Part shown: piece by piece, positions 8,552 through 17,015 of the stretch
Layout: each line of letters starts with the position of its first letter
How positions within the stretch are numbered: the stretch's first letter is position 1
Assembly (NCBI GenBank): GCA_028284065.1
Contig: JANQSJ010000004.1
Span: 62,001-126,000 of the forward strand
Reading direction: 5' to 3'
DNA from: Parvularculaceae bacterium
GTDB taxonomy: Bacteria > Pseudomonadota > Alphaproteobacteria > Caulobacterales > Parvularculaceae
DNA: 64,000 bases
Notes under the pieces: generated by a model
Seen by the model: the letters and a program-made list of their open reading frames with translations, nothing else
Told to the model about the DNA's origin: nothing
Databases searched by the model: none
Translations under genes and position numbers: made by a program

Positions 8552-9700
8552 CTACATCACCTCCGTGTACATGGCGAGCGCGTCATCATACGTCACCTCG
8601 CGCGGATTATTGACGAGCAGACGCTGCACGTTCATGGCGTCTTCTGCGATTTTCGGCAGGTCATTGTGGGAAATGCCGACCTGGCTGAGCTTTCGGTCGA
8701 CGCCGGTCGCGTTGACGATCTCCATCAGGCGGCTGATGAACGCAGATGACCGCGCTTCGTCCGATCCGCTTGCGTCGAGGCCGAGCGCCGCGCCCAATTC
8801 CGCGTAGAGCGGCGCGGCGGCGAGCGCGTTGAACTTCAGAACCGGCTCCAGCATCAGAGAGTTGGCGAGCCCGTGGGGGATATGGAAGATTCCGGTGAGC
8901 GGGTAGGCGAGGGCGTGCACCGCGCCGACGGGGGAGTTGGCGAACGCCTGGCCCGCCAGCATCGAGCCGAGAAGCATGTTCGCCCTTGCGGCCGTGTCGC
9001 GAGGGCTTTCGCACGCCGTGACCACATTGTTCGATAAAAGCCTCAGCGCCTCGCGGGCGAGGGCGTCCGAGACCGGGTTTTTCCTGTGAACGTTCGTATA
9101 CGCCTCGATGGCGTGGACCATGGCGTCAATGCCCGTGGCGGCGGTGACATGGCGCGGCAGGCCAATGGTCGTCTCCGGATCAAGGACCGCGATGTCAGGG
9201 AACAGGGCGTCGTCGACAATGCCGACTTTTTCGTCCGCCTCCGTTGTGACGACGGAAATTGACGTGACCTCCGATCCCGTACCGGCGGTCGTTGGCGCAA
9301 GAACGAGGGGCAGCCGATGTCCGTTCACATTGTCGAGGCCGTAAATGTCCGCAAGCGACTGGTCCGATTTGACAAGCACGGCGACGAGTTTGGCCGTGTC
9401 CATTGACGACCCGCCGCCCATGGCGACGACGCCGTCCGCGTCGTGCCGGCGCGCCGCCTCGATAGCGTCATGGACGCGCGCGACCGACGGGTCCGCTTCA
9501 ACTTCGTCATAGAGCTTCGCGTCGAGGCCGGCGGACGTGAAGCTCTCCAGCACCGGCGCGATGAGGCCCGCCGCGACGAGCCCCTTGTCGGTGAGAAGTA
9601 TCGGCCGCTTCATCCGGGTTGCGACGATCACCCCGAGGCGCCGCGCGGCGCCGGGTTCAAAGATGATCTTCGGCGTGGTGGTGAAGGTGAAGTTTGTCAT
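8552..9700 (-). CDS. Iron-containing alcohol dehydrogenase
   Basis: 382-residue group III (iron-dependent) alcohol dehydrogenase oxidising an alcohol with NAD(P). The N-terminal Rossmann-like part has the cofactor motif GGGSSMDTAK at about 92-101. The metal-binding residues lie in AMVHAIEAYTN and HALAYPLTGIFHIPHGLAN. The start at 9700 (MTNFTFTTTP) is supported by an ATGA overlap with the stop of the upstream membrane-protein gene and by the usual family start; a longer reading frame exists but its extra residues do not resemble the family. The substrate cannot be told; related enzymes act on butanol, lactaldehyde, 1,3-propanediol or hydroxybutyrate. It is probably translationally coupled to the upstream gene. 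Confidence 0.92.
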   Translation of the reverse strand: MTNFTFTTTPKIIFEPGAARRLGVIVATRMKRPILLTDKGLVAAGLIAPVLESFTSAGLDAKLYDEVEADPSVARVHDAIEAARRHDADGVVAMGGGSSMDTAKLVAVLVKSDQSLADIYGLDNVNGHRLPLVLAPTTAGTGSEVTSISVVTTEADEKVGIVDDALFPDIAVLDPETTIGLPRHVTAATGIDAMVHAIEAYTNVHRKNPVSDALAREALRLLSNNVVTACESPRDTAARANMLLGSMLAGQAFANSPVGAVHALAYPLTGIFHIPHGLANSLMLEPVLKFNALAAAPLYAELGAALGLDASGSDEARSSAFISRLMEIVNATGVDRKLSQVGISHNDLPKIAEDAMNVQRLLVNNPREVTYDDALAMYTEVM

Positions 9701-10128
9701 TCGCTCACTATCCATCTGCGCATGAGCGCCATTGCGGCTCCGCCAATTAAGCCGCCAAGGATCATCGGCGGGTTGACTGCTGGCCAACGACCAGATGCCG
9801 CCCCCTGAGGGGGCATCTCGCGAAGGATCAAGAATGCGATCGCGGGGATCGCAGCGCCCATGAGAGCATAAAATATTACAGATGGCCGCTTGCCGCGCGC
9901 CTCGCTCAACAGCGTCAATAACAAAGCGGGAAGAAGCGTCACAACAAAAAGGTACGCCGCAAGAAAAACTGCCGAACCAATCGAAAATGGCGATTCATAG
10001 TTCCCGCCGGTCTGCGACATCGCGTTTTGCAGTAGCGCGTATCCGACGATTGAATAGACCCCTGACGCGAGCACGCATGCTAGAGCGAGGCAGATCGGAA
10101 AGGAGAGAATTTGCCAAAGCCGTGGCAT
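9697..10128 (-). CDS. Small four-helix membrane protein of unknown function
   Basis: 143 residues with four likely transmembrane segments at about 8-32, 49-73, 84-103 and 119-136. The loop between segments one and two carries NAMSQTGGNYESPFS. I do not recognise the family. Its TGA stop overlaps the ATG of the iron alcohol dehydrogenase gene (ATGA), so the two are likely cotranscribed and coupled. Upstream, the amidohydrolase gene ends fourteen bases before this start with the same orientation. A structural or transport role beside the dehydrogenase is only an inference. Confidence 0.75.
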   Translation of the reverse strand: MPRLWQILSFPICLALACVLASGVYSIVGYALLQNAMSQTGGNYESPFSIGSAVFLAAYLFVVTLLPALLLTLLSEARGKRPSVIFYALMGAAIPAIAFLILREMPPQGAASGRWPAVNPPMILGGLIGGAAMALMRRWIVSE

Positions 10129-10142
10129 CCTGCTCTTCCGCG

Positions 10143-11909
10143 TCAGTTAAACCGAACCAATCGCCCCGGACGTTCGTCCGTGACGCGATCATTGTCGATC
10201 ACTTGCCGCCCGGCGACGAGGGTCGCGCGGAACCCCTTCGTCGGCTGGAGAAGGCGCTGGCCTCCGGCGGGGAGGTCCTGCACCATTTCCGGCGCGCCAT
10301 AGGAGAGCCCATCATAGCCGATGACATTGAGGTCCGCCCGTGCGCCGACTTTTATCCGTCCGCGGTCGGTGAGCGAGAGATAATCCGCCGGGTCAGCGGT
10401 GAGCATCTGTATGGCGCGGGCGAGCGGGAGCTGGCCGTCCTCGCGGTCGCGGGTCCAGTAGGTGAGGAGATGCGCCGGGAAGCTTGCGTCGCATATGGTG
10501 CCCACATGGGCGCCGCCGTCGGAAAGGCCGAGAAGCGCCTTCGGGTGGGTCAGCATCTCCCGAACATTGTCGTAGCTAAACTCCGTGTAGTTATAGACCG
10601 GGAAATAGATGAACTGCTTGCCGTCCTCCTCAAGGAGCACGTCATAGAGCTTCTCCATGACGGTGACGCCGTCGCGCCGCGCCTCGGCGCCGAGGGAGCC
10701 GTCCATGCCCTGATCATAGTCAGGCGCCATTCTTCCTTTTTGGCCAAGCCGATAGAGCTTGTTGGCGACGAGTCCGATGCCGGCGATGAAGCTATCGGCG
10801 ATCGGTGGCACGGAGGAGCCCTCGCCCGCGAGCTTCACCGGCGCATCGGCGAGGCAGCGCGCCTTGAAGTCCGGATCGCGCATGATCCGCACGCGTTCGT
10901 CTAACGGCTTGTCCTTGATCTTCAGGTATTCCGGTTGGGCCATTACCGGGTGGAACGTGCACTGAAGGCCGTTGAGGACGCCGATGGCCCGCGGCGCGAC
11001 CTGTACGCGGAAGTCGATGCCGTCGGCGTTAAGGCGCTCCACCTGATCCAGAATGCGCCGCCACTGGTCCGGCGCGAAGTCCCGTTGCATCAGCGAGAAC
11101 GAGGCCGGCCGGCCGCCGCCGGCGCGGATGAACGCTTCGAGCGCGGCGAACTCCTCGTCGAAATGATCGCCCGGGCGTTCGAGATTGAAGTCGGAGACCC
11201 CCTGCAGGACGCCGCGTTTTCGGCCCGCAAGCGCTGAGGCGAGGCCAGCGAGCTCTTCCTTCGTCGCTTCGGATGACGGCGTCCAGTCGCCGTCCGCCGT
11301 GCGGTGAATGTCCGTGCGGCCGATGGAGAAGCCCGCCGCGCCGGCGTCCATGGCGTGGCGCACGCACTCGCGCATCGCCCTGATGTCGTCCTCCGTGGCG
11401 ATCTCTTCGGCGAGCGCGCGCTCGCCCATGACATAGACGCGGATCGGGTCGTGCGTCGCCATGACGCCGAAATCGATCGTATGCGGAACCCGGTCGATGG
11501 CGTCGAGATACTCCGGGAAGGTCTCCCATTCCCAGGTAATGCCTTCGTGCAGCGCGGTGCCCGGAATGTCCTCCACGCCCTCCATGAGGCGAACGAGGCG
11601 GTCATGGTCGTGGCGTTTCACGGGCGCGAAGCCGACGCCGCAATTTCCCATGATGGCCGTCGTCACGCCGAAATTGACGGAGGGCCGCAGTTCCTGGTCC
11701 CAGGAGACCTGGCCGTCATAGTGGGTGTGCAGATCGATGAAGCCAGGCGTCACGATCGCGCCCTCGGCGTCGATGACGCGGTCCGCAGGCCCGGCGCACG
11801 CGCCGATCTCGGCGATGCGGCCGTCCTTGACGCCGACATTTGCGCGCGATGGCTCGCCGCCGTCGCCGTCATGGATAATGCCGCCCTTGATAATCGCGTC
11901 AAACGTCAT
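10143..11909 (-). CDS. N-acyl-D-amino-acid deacylase-type amidohydrolase
   Basis: 588-residue metal-dependent amidohydrolase. It opens with the small beta-sandwich strand pattern FDAIIKGGIIHDGDG, then the zinc motif FIDLHTHYDGQ with histidines at about 61 and 63. A long central region follows, containing MGNCGVGFAPV and a late GLSDGGAHVG loop with a metal-ligand aspartate and histidine. This layout is that of the D-aminoacylase/N-acyl-D-glutamate deacylase branch, which removes acyl groups from N-acyl-D-amino acids; the true substrate is unknown. The start at 11909 has GGGAGG seven bases upstream, whereas the longer frame adds 46 arginine-rich residues from the intergenic region. The BASS transporter gene ends 52 bases upstream on the same strand, so uptake and hydrolysis of a substrate may be linked. 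Confidence 0.87.
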   Translation of the reverse strand: MTFDAIIKGGIIHDGDGGEPSRANVGVKDGRIAEIGACAGPADRVIDAEGAIVTPGFIDLHTHYDGQVSWDQELRPSVNFGVTTAIMGNCGVGFAPVKRHDHDRLVRLMEGVEDIPGTALHEGITWEWETFPEYLDAIDRVPHTIDFGVMATHDPIRVYVMGERALAEEIATEDDIRAMRECVRHAMDAGAAGFSIGRTDIHRTADGDWTPSSEATKEELAGLASALAGRKRGVLQGVSDFNLERPGDHFDEEFAALEAFIRAGGGRPASFSLMQRDFAPDQWRRILDQVERLNADGIDFRVQVAPRAIGVLNGLQCTFHPVMAQPEYLKIKDKPLDERVRIMRDPDFKARCLADAPVKLAGEGSSVPPIADSFIAGIGLVANKLYRLGQKGRMAPDYDQGMDGSLGAEARRDGVTVMEKLYDVLLEEDGKQFIYFPVYNYTEFSYDNVREMLTHPKALLGLSDGGAHVGTICDASFPAHLLTYWTRDREDGQLPLARAIQMLTADPADYLSLTDRGRIKVGARADLNVIGYDGLSYGAPEMVQDLPAGGQRLLQPTKGFRATLVAGRQVIDNDRVTDERPGRLVRFN

Positions 11910-11961
11910 GCTCGCCTCCCTGACCTCGTCACACAGGCCGTTGCGGCGGGCGGGGCGTCGT

Positions 11962-12873
11962 TCAAGCGCGCGCCCGGTCCCGCATTCGGAAGATTCCGAC
12001 GATACCCGTCCCGGCGACGATGTGCCAAACGCCCCACACAGCCGCAATGGCGATGGCGCCGCCGAGGCCCTCGAACTGGCTCACCAGAATGACGAGGGCG
12101 AGGCCGGAGTTCTGGATGCCGATCTCGAAGATCAGCGATCGCCTGGTGGGGCCGGGCGCTCGCAGCGCCGCCCCCACGATTCCGCCGACGCCGAACGCGA
12201 TCGCGTTGTGGAGAATGGCGATCGGGATAATGAGGCCGAAGGCGGGCAGGAGGTCCGGGACCATCTGGATTGAGCCGTAAACGATGGCGACGCCAAGCAT
12301 TGCGGCGCCGATAAACGCAAACGGCCGTTGAATGCGGTCGGCTACGCCCGGGAAATGCGCCCGCAACGTCATGCCCAAACCGAGCGGAAGGGCGAGAAGG
12401 GCGGTGGTCTGCATGACGAAGCCGATACGGTCCACGTCAATTCGATCAAGAAGGTCCGCAGTCGGCGGATAAATGTCGGACCAGAAAAGGATGGCGGCCG
12501 GCGTTAGGATCGCCGCGAACGCCGTCGATGCTGCGGTCAGCGACACGGAGTACGCAACGTCCGCGCGCGCGAAATAGGATAGCATATTGGAGACGTTGCC
12601 GCCCGGGCACGCGGCGACGACGATCATGCCGAGCGCGATCGACGGCGGCGGCGCGGTAAGGGCGATCAGCGCCAGCGTCGCTATCGGCAGCCCGATGATT
12701 TGCGCGCAAAACCCCGCGGCGAATTGCTTCGGCGCGCGCGTCACCAACATAAAGTCACTGACTCGCAAGCTGAGCGCGACGCCAAGCATCATGCAGAAAA
12801 GCGCAAGCGCAACCGCCGCGCGCGACGCGCCGTCAAGGCCGATTCGAAGCTCGTCTAGGCTCGCCGGGTCCAA
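11962..12873 (-). CDS. Bile acid:sodium symporter (BASS) family transporter
   Basis: 303-residue inner-membrane protein with about nine or ten hydrophobic segments. The family core motif CPGGNVSNMLSYFARAD lies around residues 90-107 and marks the sodium-binding crossover region. Members import organic anions such as bile acids, pantoate or pyruvate with sodium ions; the substrate here cannot be read from sequence. It precedes the amidohydrolase on the same strand by 52 bases, which suggests one transcription unit. The 250 bases upstream contain a perfect palindromic repeat at 12924-12965. Confidence 0.9.
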   Translation of the reverse strand: MDPASLDELRIGLDGASRAAVALALFCMMLGVALSLRVSDFMLVTRAPKQFAAGFCAQIIGLPIATLALIALTAPPPSIALGMIVVAACPGGNVSNMLSYFARADVAYSVSLTAASTAFAAILTPAAILFWSDIYPPTADLLDRIDVDRIGFVMQTTALLALPLGLGMTLRAHFPGVADRIQRPFAFIGAAMLGVAIVYGSIQMVPDLLPAFGLIIPIAILHNAIAFGVGGIVGAALRAPGPTRRSLIFEIGIQNSGLALVILVSQFEGLGGAIAIAAVWGVWHIVAGTGIVGIFRMRDRARA

Positions 12874-12923
12874 GCGATTTTGCTCCTTATGGAGATGTTA
12901 TCGTATTGAGCTGGCGTTATACC

Positions 12924-12965
12924 TAGAGCCTTCTGCGTTCAGATTGAATCACCCAGAAGGCTCTA
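12924..12965. repeat. Palindromic intergenic repeat with TAGAGC/GCTCTA ends
   Basis: 42-base element with perfect 12-base arms: TAGAGCCTTCTG (12924-12935) and CAGAAGGCTCTA (12954-12965). The loop contains TTCAGATTGAA, itself partly palindromic. Elements with GCGTTCAGATTGAATCA between TAGAGC-type ends are, from memory, widespread in alphaproteobacterial intergenic DNA. It lies between the BASS transporter start and the convergent side of a DUF3429-like gene. There is no T-tract, so it is more likely a repeat than a terminator. Confidence 0.85.
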
Positions 12966-13123
12966 AGCTATTGATTTCGCGTCGGGCGACGTCAAACCGG
13001 TGATCCATGTTGACTGCCCGACGCGCTAACTGCGCTGACGTCCAACTGTTCGGTTTGAAAGGTCGACCTTGTCTTGCAGGGCTTCGGGGAGAGTTCATGG
13101 GTCAATGTCAGCGCAGCGTCATC

Positions 13124-13600
13124 TTAAAGGTCCGCGCGAAGGAGCGTCGCGACCGCGCTGATCGCGAGGCTCGCCGATGCGCCGGCCGTCAGCCGAATGC
13201 GCAAGTGAGCGTACCAGTCAGGCAGGCCGCCGGCTTTGACGGCGTTCAGGTCGCGAAACAGGAGATAGAGAAGCGCCCCGATAAGGACGAGATGCCGAAC
13301 GAGCGCGCCAGCGCCGACGCCGCCCACGGCCGGCCAGATCGCCACCCACGCGGCGAGGGTCGCCGCCATGCCCGGCCAAAGGCGGTCCGTCGCCGGCTTT
13401 TCCGTGACGATAAGCGCCCCTGCGCCCATGCCGGCCATATAGCCGACGATGATCGCGCCGTAGGCCAACATGATCTCGCGCGCAGCAAGGACGATGTCCG
13501 CGGACGCTATCCCGGCCGGCGCCCATTGCGAGAGCGCGCCGGCGGCGAAGGGAATGAGGCCCGAATAGCCGAGATAAATGAGTTCGCGCTGGCGCGGCAT
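13124..13600 (-). CDS. DUF3429-like membrane protein
   Basis: 158 residues from the start at 13600; an in-frame start at 13627 would add nine basic residues. The N-terminal YLGYSGLIPFAAG and C-terminal LPDWYAHLRIRLTAGASASL match the pattern I know for DUF3429, a family of five-helix inner-membrane proteins of unknown function related to mitochondrial TMEM69. Hydrophobic segments lie at about 8-25, 37-60, 68-87, 95-112 and 133-150. It is a single gene. Nothing in the neighbourhood suggests a role. Confidence 0.75.
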   Translation of the reverse strand: MPRQRELIYLGYSGLIPFAAGALSQWAPAGIASADIVLAAREIMLAYGAIIVGYMAGMGAGALIVTEKPATDRLWPGMAATLAAWVAIWPAVGGVGAGALVRHLVLIGALLYLLFRDLNAVKAGGLPDWYAHLRIRLTAGASASLAISAVATLLRADL

Positions 13601-13670
13601 GCGGAGCGGCCGCCCTTTCTGCTTCAAGCGGTCCGGGCATCAAGCGTCGGAAGAGGGGGAAGTCAATGCG

Positions 13671-13688
13671 CCGGGCTGAAAAGCCCGG
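13671..13688 (-). terminator. Hairpin downstream of the PodJ-like gene
   Basis: Perfect seven-base stem CCGGGCT (13671-13677) and AGCCCGG (13682-13688) around a GAAA loop, located 39 bases after the stop of the minus-strand PodJ-like gene. There is no T-tract on either side, so intrinsic termination is uncertain; it may instead stabilise the 3' end of the message. Confidence 0.4.
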
Positions 13689-13726
13689 TCGCCAAGGTTA
13701 GCGGAATTCCGGTGAGAGGCGTCGCG

Positions 13727-16720
13727 TTACGCGTCGAAGCGCTCATTGGCGGCCGGGTCGCGCGGCTCGGCGGCCCATGCGGCGACGCGCGCGTCGATGG
13801 CGGATTTCTCTTCCTCTGAGAGGCCGGCCGAGACGCCTTCGGCTAGCGCTTGGGCCTGGTCGTCGCCGTTCCGCGCTGCGATAGAGTACCAGTAATACGA
13901 CTTGCCGCGATCCTGGATCGCCGCCGCATCGGCCTCGCCCGTGGGATGGAACGTGGCGCCGAGATTGTACATCGAATTCACGAGCCCATAATTCGCGGCC
14001 TTTTCGAACCAGTCGATCGACTGGCCGACATCGCTCGGGCCGCCTTCGCCGCGCGCAGCCATCACGCCGAGCCGATGCATGGCGAGCACGTGGCCGCCAT
14101 TGGCGGCGCGGCGGTACCAGGCGCGCGCCTGGTTCAGGTCGCGTTCAACTGATTGGCCGACCTTGTAGAGCTCGCCTAGATGAAGCTGAGCCGGCGGATG
14201 TCCGAGGGCCGCCGCCTGCTTGACCAGGTCGATTGCGTCTTCGCGCTGGCGTTCGCCGTCGGCGAGGGAGAACGCTTCTATGCCGCGTACGAACAAATCG
14301 CGCGGCTGCATCGCCGGGTCAATCTCATCGACGCGCGCGAAACTCGCCTCTTCCGCGGGCGTAGCGCCTTCGGAGCGCGCCGCTTCGGCGACGTCGACGA
14401 TGGCGGCGTCCGCCGGGGCGTCCGTTGGGTCTTGCGCGGTTTGTTGCGTCGGCACGGTGAGGCTTGCGTTGCGCTCAGGCGCGATTGCGCCGTCCTGCAT
14501 GAGGAATACGAATGTGGCGCCCGTAAGAAGAACCCCTGCGCCGAGCGCCAAGGTGACCGGACGGGAAGTGAGCGAGCGCGATCCGGCGGCGATTTCGCCG
14601 GCGTCACTGTCCTGCGTCTCCGCAGCCGCTGCGCCGTCGCTACGATTGATGAGCCCGCGCAGCCGATCGAACAGAGAGACGGGGCCGGTCCCGCGCTGAT
14701 CGGCTGAAGCTTGGGTCGCCGGCGCGGCGTCATCCTCATCGGCGTCGTCGAGCGCGCCGAACGCCGCGGTCAAATCGGCCGTCGCGGCGGCGTCGTCGCC
14801 GATGCCGCGACGCGCCCGCGCTTCGGCGAGGCGCTTTCGTCGGATTTTCGCTTGCAGAATGGCGCGCTGGCGCGGCGTAAGCCGACGTTTGCGGCCGCTT
14901 GGGCCGGCTGAACTATCATCGCTCGGGGAAGCGTCGTCGTCGCCCGTATCCGCGATGGGTGCGGCTGGAGGGGGAAGCTCACCAGCGGCGGCGCGCGGCG
15001 GCAATTGCGGTTGCGTCGTCGGGCTCGGTTCTGGCTCGCTAGCGCCCGGCGCATCGTCGCGGAGCTCATCGAGCGGGTCGCGCGGCGGGCCCGCCGCGAT
15101 CGCCGCCTGCTCGCCGTCATCTTCGTCTTCGCCGAACCCGAGGGCGTCAAGCTCAGCCATGATGTCGTCAATGTCGCCGCTATCGTCTTCGTCGACCATT
15201 ACGCCCGATTGGCCGGCGACGGCGACATCCGCGCCCGGGCGCGGGGCGAGGGCGGTTGAGCCGCTGTCGACCTCCGGCTCCGAACCCGTTTGCTCGCCGC
15301 CATCGAAAATGTCGTCCGAGAACGGATCGGCGAATTCGTCTGCGTCGTCATCGTCCGCTTCGGGAAGAAAATCCGCGCCTGCGTCCTCCGCCGCGAAATC
15401 TTCCTCAAATTCGTCGTCAAAGCCATCGTCCGCAAGATCGCGGGCGCGCTCTCCATCGGAAGCAGGTTCATGCGCGTCGTCTGCGTCCGCAGCGCCGGCG
15501 TATGCGTCCGCGTCGAAGGGCGTCTCTGCGGCCGTTTCGCCGCCCGCCTCGACGGGGGCGTTTGCATCCGGGCCTTCCGGCGTCGGGAGGAGGTCTTCAT
15601 CGCGATCGCCAGCGAGCCTGTTCGCCTGCGCGTGTCCCGCCGACGTCAGTCCGGAAAGATCGCCGCCAGGAAAAACCGTCTCCTCAAGTCGGTCGACCAC
15701 TGACTGAAATGAGGCTTGCAGCGCGCCAATGCGGTCTTCCGTCGCCTTGGCGAGCGCCGCGACGTTTTTCTCAAGTTCGTCGCCGCGGGCGGCGTCGCCC
15801 TGCTCCCGCGCTGACAGGATATCGGCGCGCAGAACCGCAATCGCCTCCGCAACGCGCTCGACGGCGAGGGCGCTGCGTTTCTCGGCGTCTTCGATTTTTG
15901 CGGTCAGCCCGACGATGGAATCTTCCAGCGCGCCTGCGCGATCGCCAGCTCGTTTAATTTCGTCGCCGAGCACGCGAAAGCGCTGCTCTGCGCCCTCAAG
16001 CGCTTCCGAAGCGGCGGATGCGCTTCCCTGGCCCGCCGCTGCGGCGACCTTCTCGACGCGATCGAGGCGTTCGGTGATGTCGTTTAGCGCCGCGCCCAGC
16101 GCGGCGCCGCCATCTCCGGCCGCATCCGACGCAAGGGCGAGCTTCGCCGCATCGCCAAAGCGCTTTTCGGCCGCAGCAAAGCGCTCCCCAGTTTGCTTTT
16201 GCGCTTTGTTGAACTGCGTCGCCACATGGGTGACAGCCGTCTCAAGCGCCTTGATGGACTGGCCCCGCGCGCGGTCCGCTTCGGCGAGGCGGATAAGCGC
16301 CTGATCAATCTGTTCGCGGCGCCCGGCGCTTTGCTCAAGCCGCTGGACCCTTTCCAGGACGCCGCCCACCTTGCGGGAAATGTCTTCAACCTGACCGACC
16401 TGGCTTTTTTCTGACGCCGCCACGTGGTCGCTGAGACGGCCAACCAGCTCCGCCAGATCCTTTAGCTTTTCGCCGTCGTTCGCTGCGTCCGTATCCAGTG
16501 CGCTCAAACCGGTCTCTCCGTCCCCGGCGATGTCAATCACCCGATTGAGCCATTCGCCGAGCGTCATCCCCTCGCGGCGCGCGGCGTCTTTCGCCTTTTC
16601 GCGCGCTGCGCGCTCGATTCCCTTTACGCTCCACGGCGCGGTCGATTTTGTTTGCGCAGCCACCGGTATTTCGACGTCCTGTCGCCTATTGTTCGGGCGC
16701 GCGAAGCGTCCCTTTGACAT
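13727..16720 (-). CDS. PodJ-like polar organiser: coiled coil, acidic linker, TM, Sel1 repeats
   Basis: About 997 residues. The N-terminal segment PWSVKGIERAAREKAKDAAR followed by GMTLGEWLN (about 29-59) is, as I recall, characteristic of PodJ and related alphaproteobacterial polarity proteins. Residues 80-345 are heptad-like and rich in Ala, Glu and Arg (coiled coil). Residues 375-610 are highly acidic (runs such as DEFEEDFAAED and EADDDDADEF). A basic patch KRRLTPRQR precedes a single transmembrane segment at about 720-741. The C-terminal periplasmic part has Sel1/TPR-like repeats (HPPAQLHLGELYKVG, HVLAMHRLGVMAARG, LVNSMYNLG). Caulobacter PodJ has the same order but ends in a peptidoglycan-binding domain, which I do not see here. 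A Shine-Dalgarno-like AAGGG overlaps the adjacent CtrA box. Role inferred: cell-pole organisation. Confidence 0.8.
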   Translation of the reverse strand: MSKGRFARPNNRRQDVEIPVAAQTKSTAPWSVKGIERAAREKAKDAARREGMTLGEWLNRVIDIAGDGETGLSALDTDAANDGEKLKDLAELVGRLSDHVAASEKSQVGQVEDISRKVGGVLERVQRLEQSAGRREQIDQALIRLAEADRARGQSIKALETAVTHVATQFNKAQKQTGERFAAAEKRFGDAAKLALASDAAGDGGAALGAALNDITERLDRVEKVAAAAGQGSASAASEALEGAEQRFRVLGDEIKRAGDRAGALEDSIVGLTAKIEDAEKRSALAVERVAEAIAVLRADILSAREQGDAARGDELEKNVAALAKATEDRIGALQASFQSVVDRLEETVFPGGDLSGLTSAGHAQANRLAGDRDEDLLPTPEGPDANAPVEAGGETAAETPFDADAYAGAADADDAHEPASDGERARDLADDGFDDEFEEDFAAEDAGADFLPEADDDDADEFADPFSDDIFDGGEQTGSEPEVDSGSTALAPRPGADVAVAGQSGVMVDEDDSGDIDDIMAELDALGFGEDEDDGEQAAIAAGPPRDPLDELRDDAPGASEPEPSPTTQPQLPPRAAAGELPPPAAPIADTGDDDASPSDDSSAGPSGRKRRLTPRQRAILQAKIRRKRLAEARARRGIGDDAAATADLTAAFGALDDADEDDAAPATQASADQRGTGPVSLFDRLRGLINRSDGAAAAETQDSDAGEIAAGSRSLTSRPVTLALGAGVLLTGATFVFLMQDGAIAPERNASLTVPTQQTAQDPTDAPADAAIVDVAEAARSEGATPAEEASFARVDEIDPAMQPRDLFVRGIEAFSLADGERQREDAIDLVKQAAALGHPPAQLHLGELYKVGQSVERDLNQARAWYRRAANGGHVLAMHRLGVMAARGEGGPSDVGQSIDWFEKAANYGLVNSMYNLGATFHPTGEADAAAIQDRGKSYYWYSIAARNGDDQAQALAEGVSAGLSEEEKSAIDARVAAWAAEPRDPAANERFDA

Positions 16721-16733
16721 CCGACATAAACCC

Positions 16734-16748
16734 TTAAATCGGCGTTAA
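16734..16748. promoter_or_regulatory. CtrA-type box at the PodJ-like gene start
   Basis: Exact TTAA-N7-TTAA with the spacer ATCGGCG, ending only 13 bases upstream of the ATG at 16720. A site this close to the start would more readily block transcription than activate it, unless transcription begins almost at the start codon. The gene-proximal half overlaps the likely ribosome binding sequence AAGGG. Binding is inferred. Confidence 0.65.
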
Positions 16749-17015
16749 GCTGGTTCGCGGCCGGCGCAAACCCTTGTAGGTGGCGGGCCGCAGGGCAATT
16801 CGGCCTGCGATTGCGTCGCCGGCTTGGTTAAGGGCGACGGCGTCGGCGCCGCGATTTTAGGGCGCGCGACCAAAAAACTAGATGCGCGCCGCGCCAAGGC
16901 CCTTTAGAAGGCAAAGTCAGACAGCCGGCGACGGAGCGAGGCCGGCCGCCGGCGCGGCTAAATTCCGCTGCGCGCGGATATGATGTGGAAAATTTCTCGT
17001 CGAGGAGAGACGCCC

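Noticed and set aside
14802-15707. 301-codon Ser/Arg-rich plus-strand frame opposite the PodJ-like gene.
   Set aside because: Mirror image of the acidic linker on the other strand; no start signal or family match.
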